The notes under the pieces were generated by a model. It was not told the DNA's origin. It made no database searches and saw nothing but the letters and a program-made list of their open reading frames with translations. From Arenimonas sp. (GTDB taxonomy: Bacteria; Pseudomonadota; Gammaproteobacteria; Xanthomonadales; Xanthomonadaceae), in NCBI RefSeq assembly GCF_022842045.1, contig NZ_JALHQI010000006.1:1-64000 (forward strand): a stretch of 64,000 nucleotides of DNA, in the 5' to 3' direction. This document shows positions 7,236-14,517 of the stretch, one piece after another. Made by a program: the position numbers and the translations under genes. How positions within the stretch are numbered: position 1 is the stretch's first letter; each line of letters opens with the position of its first letter.

Positions 7236-10200
7236 CTTGCCTCCTTGCGCAGCACCAGCGTGCTGGGACGCGGGTTGAAGTCGAACAGGGCAGGCTGCTG
7301 GACGCGTCGCGCCGGGGCATCGGCCGGCAGGTCGTGGAAGGTGATCGCGCGCGCACCTTCGCCGGTCGGGGCCAGGCGTCCGACCCGGGCATCGTTGGCC
7401 AGGCCCGGCATGCGCCGGATCGAATACGCCAGCCATTCGTCGACGCGGATCTCGCGATCCCCATCCAGGTCGGCCTGGCCGGCGCCCAGCCCGTCGACCG
7501 CCAGTGCATAGGTCAGCAGGCCCTGCCCCAGGCGCGCGTCCTCCAGCGCGACGTCGTCGGCCTGGGTCGCGGCGAGGATGCGGATGCCTTTGTCGTAGGC
7601 CAGCTGGCCCAGCCCGCTGTCGCCCATCGGCCCCGGCTTGAAGCGGCCATCGGACACGCTGGCCGCCGAATGGCAGGCGTCGATCACCAGCGCGATCTCG
7701 CCCGCCTGCATCCGCTGGAACGGCGCCACGAGGTCCGCCGTGGAGAACACCGTGGACAGGTCCGGGGTCGCCGAGCCCTCCGGCCAGCGGCCGTCGCCGG
7801 GGATCAGGTAGAAGTCGCCGCGCGGACTGGCCCAGCCGTGGCCGGAGAAGCTGACGATCACCGCGTCGTCGGGCGTCGCCGGCTGCAGCATCCCCGCCTC
7901 GATGCCTTCCGCGCGCAGGGCGGCGAGCGTGGCGTCCCGGCCCTCATCGCCGGCCAGCAGCGAAAGCACGCGGCCCAACGTCGCCCTATCCACGCGCGCA
8001 CGCGCGCCATTGGCCTGGCGCTCGGCGGTGAGCACCAGCGAGTGGGTTTCGTAGCCGGGAATGGCGGCCAGCTGCGAGGCCATCAGCCGCGCATCGGCCG
8101 CGGCGAAGTTCAGCCGGAAGCGCGGGGTGTCGTAGTCATCGATGCCGATGGCCAGCACGTAGGCGCGACGCGGGCGCGGCACGACGGCCGGGCGAGTCCA
8201 GGCCAGGGTGGTGGTTTCACCCTTGATGCGGTCCTCGTTGAAGGCATAGGCCGAGAACACCTGGGCCGCATCGGCCTGCGTCGGCAAAGGCACGGTGAAC
8301 TCAAGCGTGTGCATGCCATCGGCCGAGGGCACGACGTTGCGCGCGCGCCAGTCGGTGATGTCGGCGCCTGCGGCGTCCTGCTGGCGAGGCTCCATCGCGA
8401 CCAGCCGGCCGTTGCGGAACAGCCGGGGGTTGTAGAGGCCCGAGCGGGTCTTGCCATTGGCCGCGTCGGTATCCACGCCTTCGCTCAGCTCGACGGTCAC
8501 CACCGCCTCGCTGGCGTCCTGGCCCGGCCGCACGCCGGTGATGCGCGCCTGCGGCAGCACGCGGTTGAGGCTGGCGATCGACGGTAGTGGCTTGAACGCG
8601 TCCGCGCAGGTGCTGGCGGCACGGCAGTCCAGCAGCCGGCGGTACAAGCCAGGTTCGTAGTAGTCGCGCATGAACGTCTGCGATGCCAGGCTCTGCCACG
8701 GCGCATCCGGGACGAGCCAGCGCACCAGCCGGGTGTCGGCCTCCAGGTTGGTGTCGTAGCGGCCATCGGGTGCCACCGCGAAGTAGCGCCCATCCGGGAA
8801 GACGAAAAGCGTGAGCTGTAGGCTGCCGTCCTCGTTGTCGTGGAAGCGGATGGCGCCGTCCACATTGGCGGCCCAGAGCAACCGGCTGTCCTCGATGAAG
8901 CCTGCCCGGATGATGTTGCCGTCGTTCATGTCCCGGCGGACGATCCGGCCGTCCTCGATGGCGATCAGTTCCTGGCGCTCGAGGCCGAACACCCGGGTGT
9001 TGCTGGCCGCGACGTTGTTGGCGCCGAATCCCGCGAACTTGCGGATGTCTCCCGTCGGGTCGACGTCGACGACGTAAAGCTCCGAGTCGTCCCCGCCGCG
9101 CAGATAACTGTGGGTGAACAGGAGCCTCTCGCCATCGGGCGTGAAGTCCAGCGCAGTGATTGGGTTGGACATGCCGAGGCGGTTCGCAGGTTGGTCATCC
9201 GCAATGCGCACCCGCTCCTGCTGGCCCCGGACCAGCGACTCACCGACGACATCCAGCAGCCAGACGCGAAGGATCGCCATGGCCGGCGCGTCATCCCTGG
9301 CGACCCATTCCTGCGTCGCGACCGCCAGGCGGCTCCGGTCTGGCGACAGCCTGAGCGCGGTGATCTCCTGGCCACCCCAGTCGGGCTGCTCCATCGGCTG
9401 CCAACCGCCGCCGGAAGCGCCCCCTCCGGCGCGATAGAGGGATATGGCCGCCCCTTCGTCCGCCGCGGACTCGTCGTCGACGGACATCATGGAAGGATTG
9501 ACGGCGAACTCGGGCCGGGGTCCGGTGCCCAGGAAACTGCCCTGTCCGTCGAGCGACACCATCTGCTGGTAGCTTTCGAGTCCGCTGCAATTTTCCGCGC
9601 GGGCACAGTCGGGATCCACGACCAGCACCGGGGCGCTTCCCAGCACACCGTGCGTGGGGCTGCTGCCCGGCATGTCCCAGTCGCTCAAGATCGCGAAGCG
9701 GTCGTCGTCGAGCATCAGCACTTCGATGTAATGCCGGTCAAGGACCATGGGGGGGGCCGCCGAGTTTCCGGCGATGTCGATCATTTCGACCCGGGTGCCG
9801 TTGAAGGCATTGGTTGCCTCGAGCTTGACCAGCCGGCGACCATCGGCGCTCAGGCCGAGGTCATAGAGCATGCTGCGAAGGTTTCCCTGCAATGTCCGCG
9901 GCGCCGCCGAGCCGTCGACCGCCTCGAGTTGGATGAGGTAATTGCACTGCTCGGTGCGGTCGCAATCGTAGTCCGGTGTGCTGGCCACGATGAGCGTCAT
10001 GTCCAGCGATCCCGGGCGGTACGCCACCGGGCGCAGGCGGCCGTCGGGCGACAGCGGGAAGTTCAAGGCCGCGTCCGTGCGGCCGTACGTGACCGGACTG
10101 TCGGCTCCCGGCAAGGTGCCGTCGGGCGTCACCGCCCGGGTGGCCAGGTTGAGCGAGTAGCTGCATCGCCGTCCTTCACCCAGCGCGGCCTTCGGGCAAA

Positions 10201-10591
10201 TCTCACCCTCATTCTGCGGGTTGACGGTGTACAGGAACGACAGGCGTTCGCCGTCCTCCTCGGCCCGGATGTCCTGGAACCAAAGGAACTTCGCTTCCGA
10301 CGGGTCACCCTGGACGGGAATCCGCGCCTGGTCGACGATCGCGCCGGTAGCAACGTCCCAGATCACGATCCCGCCATCTTCCCCGAGCGACAGCAGATGG
10401 CTTGAACCGTTGAGCCATTTCACCGCGACCACGGGCTGTGCGTGGCCGAACTGAAGAACGATCCTGGGTTCGAGCGCTGAATCCGCAGATGCGGTCGCCT
10501 CGGGAGCCAACGGTCCGGCCGGCTCCTGCCCGGAACACGCCGCGAGCAGCAGTGCGGCGCCGCAGCAAAGAAGCAGGCTGGCAATACGCAT
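7232..10591 (-). CDS. WD40-like / caspase (C14) lipoprotein with EF-hand-like loop
   Basis: This 1119-residue lipoprotein (LLAAC, Cys19, Ser at +2) has an N-terminal propeller-like region with WD40 features such as GIVIWDVATG. A central beta-rich part follows. The caspase domain starts at ~808 (YVLAIGIDDYD). His918 is in SFSGHGW and Cys973 is in VIDACHSAA, the canonical DACHS motif. At ~1041-1052, DLDGDREIRVDE fits the 12-residue EF-hand calcium loop (acidic at 1, 3, 5 and 12, Ile at 8). I chose ATG 10591 over one 27 bases upstream because GGAG precedes it and the signal peptide begins there. It is the first gene of the caspase-caspase-trypsin operon. The family is clear; the function is unknown. 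Confidence 0.88.
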   Translation of the reverse strand: MRIASLLLCCGAALLLAACSGQEPAGPLAPEATASADSALEPRIVLQFGHAQPVVAVKWLNGSSHLLSLGEDGGIVIWDVATGAIVDQARIPVQGDPSEAKFLWFQDIRAEEDGERLSFLYTVNPQNEGEICPKAALGEGRRCSYSLNLATRAVTPDGTLPGADSPVTYGRTDAALNFPLSPDGRLRPVAYRPGSLDMTLIVASTPDYDCDRTEQCNYLIQLEAVDGSAAPRTLQGNLRSMLYDLGLSADGRRLVKLEATNAFNGTRVEMIDIAGNSAAPPMVLDRHYIEVLMLDDDRFAILSDWDMPGSSPTHGVLGSAPVLVVDPDCARAENCSGLESYQQMVSLDGQGSFLGTGPRPEFAVNPSMMSVDDESAADEGAAISLYRAGGGASGGGWQPMEQPDWGGQEITALRLSPDRSRLAVATQEWVARDDAPAMAILRVWLLDVVGESLVRGQQERVRIADDQPANRLGMSNPITALDFTPDGERLLFTHSYLRGGDDSELYVVDVDPTGDIRKFAGFGANNVAASNTRVFGLERQELIAIEDGRIVRRDMNDGNIIRAGFIEDSRLLWAANVDGAIRFHDNEDGSLQLTLFVFPDGRYFAVAPDGRYDTNLEADTRLVRWLVPDAPWQSLASQTFMRDYYEPGLYRRLLDCRAASTCADAFKPLPSIASLNRVLPQARITGVRPGQDASEAVVTVELSEGVDTDAANGKTRSGLYNPRLFRNGRLVAMEPRQQDAAGADITDWRARNVVPSADGMHTLEFTVPLPTQADAAQVFSAYAFNEDRIKGETTTLAWTRPAVVPRPRRAYVLAIGIDDYDTPRFRLNFAAADARLMASQLAAIPGYETHSLVLTAERQANGARARVDRATLGRVLSLLAGDEGRDATLAALRAEGIEAGMLQPATPDDAVIVSFSGHGWASPRGDFYLIPGDGRWPEGSATPDLSTVFSTADLVAPFQRMQAGEIALVIDACHSAASVSDGRFKPGPMGDSGLGQLAYDKGIRILAATQADDVALEDARLGQGLLTYALAVDGLGAGQADLDGDREIRVDEWLAYSIRRMPGLANDARVGRLAPTGEGARAITFHDLPADAPARRVQQPALFDFNPRPSTLVLRKEAR

Positions 10592-10745
10592 GTTGTTGCT
10601 CCGAATCGTGCTGGCCATGCAACCGCCGGGTGCCGCCGGCCGAGGATAGCACTCCGTGCCGTGGGCCCCTGCGGCGGATGGCCTGGGCCGGCGGTCCTGT
10701 CAGCGAGGGAGACGGTAGGCCGAGGGAGCGAGGTTGGAGCGGGCC

Positions 10746-10773
10746 AAAGAAAAAGGCGGCCGAAGCCGCCTTT
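10746..10773 (-). terminator. Intrinsic terminator after peroxiredoxin gene
   Basis: On the - strand, AAAGGCGGC and GCCGCCTTT pair around a TTCG tetraloop, followed by TTCTTT. It lies ~24 bases after the peroxiredoxin stop and separates that gene from the caspase operon downstream. Confidence 0.85.
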
Positions 10774-10796
10774 CCGATCGTCCGGCGGTGGCCCGA

Positions 10797-11276
10797 TCAG
10801 GCAAGGTGCTCGAGCACGTACTCGGCCGAGGAGACCTTGAACTCGCCGGGGGCTTCGACGTGGAGCTGCTTGACGATGCCGTCCTCGGCGTAGAGGGCGA
10901 AGCGCTTGGCGCGCAGGCCCATGCCGAACGCGGTGGCGTCGAGCTGCAGGCCCATGGCCTGGGTGAAGGCGCCATTGCCGTCGGCCAGCATGTGCACGCC
11001 GGCGGGCACGTCCTGGCTCTTCGCCCAGGCGTCCATCACGAAGGCGTCGTTGACCGACAGGCAGGCGACCTCGATGCCGCGCCGGGTGAACTCGTCGAAA
11101 TGCTCGACGTAGCCCGGCAGGTGCTTGGCCGAGCAGGTCGGGGTGAACGCGCCCGGCACCGCGAACAGCACCACCTTCTTGCCGCCGAACAGTTCGGCGG
11201 TGTCCACGGCCTGCACGCCGTCCTTGAGCATGTTGAGGGTGGCCTGGGGAATCTTGTCGCCGATCTGGATGGTCAT
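10797..11276 (-). CDS. Prx5-type peroxiredoxin
   Basis: This 159-residue cytosolic thiol peroxidase reduces hydrogen peroxide and organic hydroperoxides. The peroxidatic cysteine is Cys48 in PGAFTPTCSAKHLPGY, the signature of the Prx5/AhpE-like glutaredoxin-dependent group. Cys72 (EVACLSVND) is the only other cysteine of note. The length is typical of the stand-alone enzyme, with no fused glutaredoxin. GGAG lies ahead of the ATG. The gene is divergent from hsp20 and has its own terminator, so it is a single-gene unit. Confidence 0.93.
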   Translation of the reverse strand: MTIQIGDKIPQATLNMLKDGVQAVDTAELFGGKKVVLFAVPGAFTPTCSAKHLPGYVEHFDEFTRRGIEVACLSVNDAFVMDAWAKSQDVPAGVHMLADGNGAFTQAMGLQLDATAFGMGLRAKRFALYAEDGIVKQLHVEAPGEFKVSSAEYVLEHLA

Positions 11277-11346
11277 GGCAGCTCCGAGGGATGGGGAGGG
11301 AAACGGAACGCGAGTTTAACCATCCGGCGTGACGCCCGGGTGGGGG

Positions 11347-11374
11347 CTTGAAGCCGCCCGGCCGGACCCTATGT
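11347..11374 (+). promoter_or_regulatory. Sigma-32-like heat-shock promoter of hsp20
   Basis: CTTGAAG, a 13-base spacer, then CCCTATGT resembles the sigma-32 consensus (CTTGAAA, N13-15, CCCCATNT). It lies ~50 bases before the hsp20 ATG, which is the expected promoter for a small heat-shock protein. It matches by eye only. Confidence 0.6.
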
Positions 11375-11422
11375 TCCGGGCATGGCGGCCGGGCTGGCCG
11401 CCGCTGACACGGAGAGACGAAC

Positions 11423-11863
11423 ATGAGCCTGACCCGCTACCCGACCACCGCCCCGCGCCACCTGCAGGACGAGATCAAGCAGGTGTTCGACAAGTTCTTC
11501 AACGGCGACGACACCGACGCCTCCAGCGTCGTCACCAGCCAGTGGGTGCCGCGCGTGGACATCAAGGAGGAGGCCGAGCGCTTCCTGATCCTGGCCGACC
11601 TGCCGGGCGTGGACCCGAATGCGATCGAGGTGCAGATGGACAAGGGCATCCTCTCGATCAAGGGCGAGCGCCAGACCGAGTCGGTCACCGAAGGCGACCG
11701 CTACTCGCGCATCGAGCGCGCGCATGGCGTGTTCTACCGCCGCTTCGCGCTGCCCGACAGCGCCAACCCCGAGGGCATCACCGCCACCGGCAAGCACGGC
11801 GTGCTCGAAATCAGCATCCCCAAGCGCCCGGAGACCACGCCGCGCCGCATCCAGGTGATGTAA
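11423..11863 (+). CDS. Hsp20/alpha-crystallin family small heat-shock protein
   Basis: This 146-residue ATP-independent holdase binds unfolding proteins in the cytosol. The alpha-crystallin domain spans ~38-135. It includes VPRVDIKEEAERFLILADLP at its start and the GVFYRRFALPD strand region near the middle. The C-terminal tail holds ISIPKRP, carrying the I-x-I/V-type oligomerisation motif. GGAGAGA precedes the ATG and a sigma-32-like promoter lies upstream. The next gene is the DnaJ-class co-chaperone CbpA, separated by a terminator. Function is as expected for the family. Confidence 0.95.
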   Translation: MSLTRYPTTAPRHLQDEIKQVFDKFFNGDDTDASSVVTSQWVPRVDIKEEAERFLILADLPGVDPNAIEVQMDKGILSIKGERQTESVTEGDRYSRIERAHGVFYRRFALPDSANPEGITATGKHGVLEISIPKRPETTPRRIQVM

Positions 11864-11866
11864 CCC

Positions 11867-11897
11867 CTGTGGGAGGGGCGTCAGCCCCGAACGCCCC
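11867..11897. repeat. Half REP-like element
   Basis: GTGGGAGGGGCGTCAGCCCC followed by GAACGCC resembles one arm of the REP-like hairpin seen at 23915-23982 (GTAGGAGCGACTTCAGTCCC). It sits directly after the hsp20 stop. Shorter fragments of the same type occur near 33588 and 61605. Confidence 0.45.
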
Positions 11898-11909
11898 GAA
11901 GGCATAAAC

Positions 11910-11944
11910 TGGACCCGCGGGCTCGGCCTGCGGGTCCTCTTCTT
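11910..11944 (+). terminator. Intrinsic terminator between hsp20 and cbpA
   Basis: GGACCCGCGGGC (11910-11921) pairs with GCCTGCGGGTCC (11925-11936) with one G-U pair. The loop is three bases and TCTTCTTT follows. Since cbpA starts only 16 bases later, it may act as an attenuator in readthrough transcripts. Confidence 0.75.
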
Positions 11945-11959
11945 TCGCAAGGCCAGACG

Positions 11960-12850
11960 ATGCAGTTCAAGGATTACTACGACACCCTCGGCGTGGAAGC
12001 CACCGCCGGCGAGGCCGAGATCAAGACCGCCTACCGCCGGCTGGCGCGCAAGTACCACCCCGACGTGAGCAAGGAAGCCGGCGCCGAGGAGCGCTTCAAG
12101 GCCGTCAACGAGGCCTACGAGGTGCTGCGCGACAAGGACAAGCGCGCCGAGTACGACCAGCTGCGCGCGCAGGGCTATCGCCCGGGCGAGGAGTTCCGGC
12201 CGCCGCCGGGTTTTGGCGGCGGCGGGTTCGGCGGCGGCGGGTTCCGCTACGAGCAGGATTTCGGCGGGGGCGGCGGCTTCAGCGATTTCTTCGAGTCGCT
12301 GTTCGGCGGTGGCCGCGGGCCGGGCCGGCCGCAGGCGCCGCAGGGCGACGTGCGCGCCAAGCTGGCGATCTCGCTGGAGCAGGCCTACACCGGCGGCAAG
12401 CAGCGCATCACCGTGGACGGCCGCACGTTGGACGTGAACGTGCCGGCCGGCATTGCGCCGGGCCAGGTGATCCGGCTGGCGGGGCAGGGCCGCCGCGGCG
12501 GGCCGCGCCCGAGCGACCTGCTGCTGGAAATCGACTACCGCCCGCACGCCCAGTTCGAGGTGGATGGCCGCAACGTGCTGTACACGCTGCCGCTGGCGCC
12601 CTGGCAGGCGGCGCTGGGCGCGACGCTGAGCGTGCCCACGCTGGGCGGTGCGGTGGAGCTGCGCATCCCGCCGGATTCCGACACGGGCCGCAAGCTGCGC
12701 CTGCGCGGTCGCGGCCTGCCCGGCAAGCCCGCCGCCGGCGACCAGATCGTCGAACTCGAGGTCCGCGCCCCGAAGGCCAGCACCGATGCCCAGAGGGCCC
12801 TGTACCAGCAGATGGCTGACGCCTTCGACTTCGATCCCCGCAAGGCCTGA
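11960..12850 (+). CDS. cbpA: CbpA-like DnaJ-class co-chaperone
   Basis: This 296-residue Hsp40 stimulates the DnaK ATPase. The J domain (~1-70) has the HPD motif at 33-35. A Gly/Phe-rich linker (~75-120, GFGGGGFGGGG type) follows. Two substrate-binding beta domains then occupy the rest, with no zinc finger, which distinguishes CbpA from DnaJ. The length is close to E. coli CbpA (306). No adjacent CbpM modulator gene is present. It follows hsp20, so the pair forms a small chaperone locus. Confidence 0.93.
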   Translation: MQFKDYYDTLGVEATAGEAEIKTAYRRLARKYHPDVSKEAGAEERFKAVNEAYEVLRDKDKRAEYDQLRAQGYRPGEEFRPPPGFGGGGFGGGGFRYEQDFGGGGGFSDFFESLFGGGRGPGRPQAPQGDVRAKLAISLEQAYTGGKQRITVDGRTLDVNVPAGIAPGQVIRLAGQGRRGGPRPSDLLLEIDYRPHAQFEVDGRNVLYTLPLAPWQAALGATLSVPTLGGAVELRIPPDSDTGRKLRLRGRGLPGKPAAGDQIVELEVRAPKASTDAQRALYQQMADAFDFDPRKA

Positions 12851-12862
12851 GCGGCAGGGAAT

Positions 12863-13015
12863 GAACGCGGATCAGAGCGGATGCGCGCGGATAAAAGCGG
12901 ATAGGACTTGTGATTGAAGCCTGCCAAAAGACAAAGGCCTCGCTGATGCGAGGCCTTTTTCTGTAATTCGATTGAATCAGCTTTTATCCGCGCCTATCCG
13001 CTCTGATCCGCGTTC
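12863..13015. repeat. 35-bp inverted repeats of CGGAT units flanking a terminator
   Basis: Bases 12863-12897 and 12981-13015 are inverted copies matching at 33 of 35 positions. Each arm contains CGGAT units at about 10-bp spacing. The arms bracket the cbpA terminator, so the whole 153-bp block could form one long stem. A related CGGAT-type sequence overlaps the start of the roxA gene near 22456-22490, which points to a dispersed element. No coding capacity is seen in the block. Confidence 0.75.
12933..12961 (+). terminator. Intrinsic terminator after cbpA
   Basis: AAAGGCCTCGC (12933-12943) pairs perfectly with GCGAGGCCTTT (12948-12958) around TGAT, followed by a T-tract. It is nearly symmetric (A-run before the stem), so it could also serve pilH transcripts from the opposite strand. 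Confidence 0.88.
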
Positions 13016-13032
13016 GGACACGCCAACTCCCA

Positions 13033-13401
13033 TCAACCGCCGGCGAGCAGGCCGTTGATGACTTCGATCAGCTGGTTCTCGTTGAAGGGCTTGGTGATGT
13101 AGGCCTTCGCGCCCTGGCGCATGCCCCAGACCTTGTCGGTCTCCTGGTCCTTGGTGGTGACCAGCACGATGGGGATGTGGGCCGTGGTCGCTTCCTTGGA
13201 GATGGCGCGGGTGGCCTGGAAGCCGTTGAGGTTCGGCATGACCACGTCCATCAGGATCAGGTCGGGCTTGTGCGCCTTCGCGGCTTCGACGCCGGCGGAG
13301 CCGTCCTCGGCCGTCAGGGCCTCGTGGCCGAGCTTCTCAACGATGCGCTTCATGCCCATGAGCTGGGACGGGGAATCATCAACAATCAGGATGCGTGCCA
13401 T
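13033..13401 (-). CDS. pilH: PilH-like single-domain response regulator
   Basis: This 122-residue CheY-like receiver domain has no output domain. The acidic pocket is Asp8/Asp9, the phosphoacceptor is Asp52 (LILMDVVMP), and the conserved Lys104 is in YITKPF. The segment VTTKDQETDKVWGMRQGA is characteristic of PilH, which controls twitching motility with the PilG/PilJ/ChpA chemosensory system. A good GGAGG lies before the ATG. The usual pil-chp neighbours are absent here, so the gene is isolated and another stand-alone receiver role is possible. Confidence 0.85.
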   Translation of the reverse strand: MARILIVDDSPSQLMGMKRIVEKLGHEALTAEDGSAGVEAAKAHKPDLILMDVVMPNLNGFQATRAISKEATTAHIPIVLVTTKDQETDKVWGMRQGAKAYITKPFNENQLIEVINGLLAGG

Positions 13402-13462
13402 GAATGGGCCTCCAACGGGTAGGTGATTGTATGCCGGGGGGGCGGTCAGGGTGCAACCTCGG

Positions 13463-14455
13463 TCAAATCCGGACGACCGTTCGTCCGAAGGACCGGCCGG
13501 CCAGCATGGCCGGGAAAACGTCGGGAAGCTGGTCCAGCGTGGCTTCCCGGGTGCAGATCGCGTCCAGGTGGGCGGGTTTCCAGGGCCCGGACAGGCGCTC
13601 CCAGACCTGCTCGCGCTGGCCGCGGGCGGTGCCGGCCGAGGCGATGCCGAGCAGGGACACCCCCCGGATGATGAAGGGCATCACCGTGGTGGACAGCCCG
13701 GGGCTGCCGGCCAGTCCACAGCTCGCGATGTTGCCGTAGGGCTGGATGACCCGGGTGAGGGCGGCCAGCGCGGGGTCGCCGACGTTGTCGATGGCGCCGG
13801 CCCAGCGGGCGTTCTCGAGCGGGCGGGTGGCGCTGTCGAGGGTGTCGCGGGGGAACACCTCGGTGGCGCCGAGCTTCCGGAGGAAATCGGCGTGCTCGGC
13901 CTTGCCGGAAATCGCGTGGGCCTCGTAGCCGGCGCGGGTCAGGATGTCCAGCGCCAGGCTGCCGACGCCGCCGGTGGCGCCGGTGACCACCACCGGACCC
14001 ATCGCCGGCAGCTGGCCGTTCATCTCCATGCGCAGCAGGGACAGGCCCGCGGTGAACCCGGCGGTGCCCAGGATCATCGCCTCGCGCAGCGACAGGCCGG
14101 CGGGCAGGGGGATCGTCCACTCGGCCGGCAGCCGCACGACCTCCGAATAGCCGCCGTCGCGGGTTTCCGACAGGCCGCTGCCGGTACACAGCACGGCGTC
14201 GCCTTCCTTGAAGCGCGGGTCGGTGGAAGCCAGCACGTGGCCGGCCACGTCGATGCCGCCGACCAGCGGGAAGCGGCGCAGGATCTTGCCGCTGCCGGTG
14301 CCGGCCAGCGCGTCCTTGTAGTTGACGCTCGAAAAGGCGGCGCGGACGACGACTTCGCCCGGCGACAGGCCGTCGAGCGCGATCGACTCAAGGCCGGCGC
14401 GATGGCCGCCCTCGGAATGGATGCGGAAGGCGCGGAACGTGGCGGGGACGGTCAT
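13463..14455 (-). CDS. acuI: AcuI/YhdH family acrylyl-CoA reductase (MDR superfamily)
   Basis: This 330-residue zinc-free medium-chain dehydrogenase uses NADPH. Relatives reduce acryloyl-CoA to propionyl-CoA. The N-terminal GroES-like fold holds FSSVNYKDALA and PLVGGIDVAGHV. The Rossmann part holds VVVTGATGGVGSLALDIL (~150-167), a nucleotide-binding GxGGVG-type motif. The length fits YhdH (324). AAGGAG precedes the ATG. It lies downstream of lpdA on the same strand, separated by a strong hairpin. Physiological substrate assignment is by family only. Confidence 0.85.
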   Translation of the reverse strand: MTVPATFRAFRIHSEGGHRAGLESIALDGLSPGEVVVRAAFSSVNYKDALAGTGSGKILRRFPLVGGIDVAGHVLASTDPRFKEGDAVLCTGSGLSETRDGGYSEVVRLPAEWTIPLPAGLSLREAMILGTAGFTAGLSLLRMEMNGQLPAMGPVVVTGATGGVGSLALDILTRAGYEAHAISGKAEHADFLRKLGATEVFPRDTLDSATRPLENARWAGAIDNVGDPALAALTRVIQPYGNIASCGLAGSPGLSTTVMPFIIRGVSLLGIASAGTARGQREQVWERLSGPWKPAHLDAICTREATLDQLPDVFPAMLAGRSFGRTVVRI

Positions 14456-14473
14456 GCGGGCTCCTTGAACGCA

Positions 14474-14498
14474 GAGAGGCGCCCGGGGGGCGCCTCTC
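14474..14498 (-). terminator. Perfect 11-bp hairpin between lpdA and acuI
   Basis: GAGAGGCGCCC (14474-14484) pairs with GGGCGCCTCTC (14488-14498) around GGG. No T-tract follows, so it is either a Rho-linked 3'-end stabiliser of the suc-lpd mRNA or an attenuator before acuI. Confidence 0.5.
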
Positions 14499-14517
14499 GT
14501 CGGGTGGCAACCGGAAA

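Noticed and set aside
10592-10618. Upstream ATG at 10618 for the WD40-caspase gene
   Set aside because: No ribosome binding site there, and the signal peptide starts at 10591, where GGAG is properly placed.
14456-14517. Classical intrinsic terminator between lpdA and acuI
   Set aside because: The stem is perfect but no T-tract follows on the - strand, so it is reported only as a hairpin.
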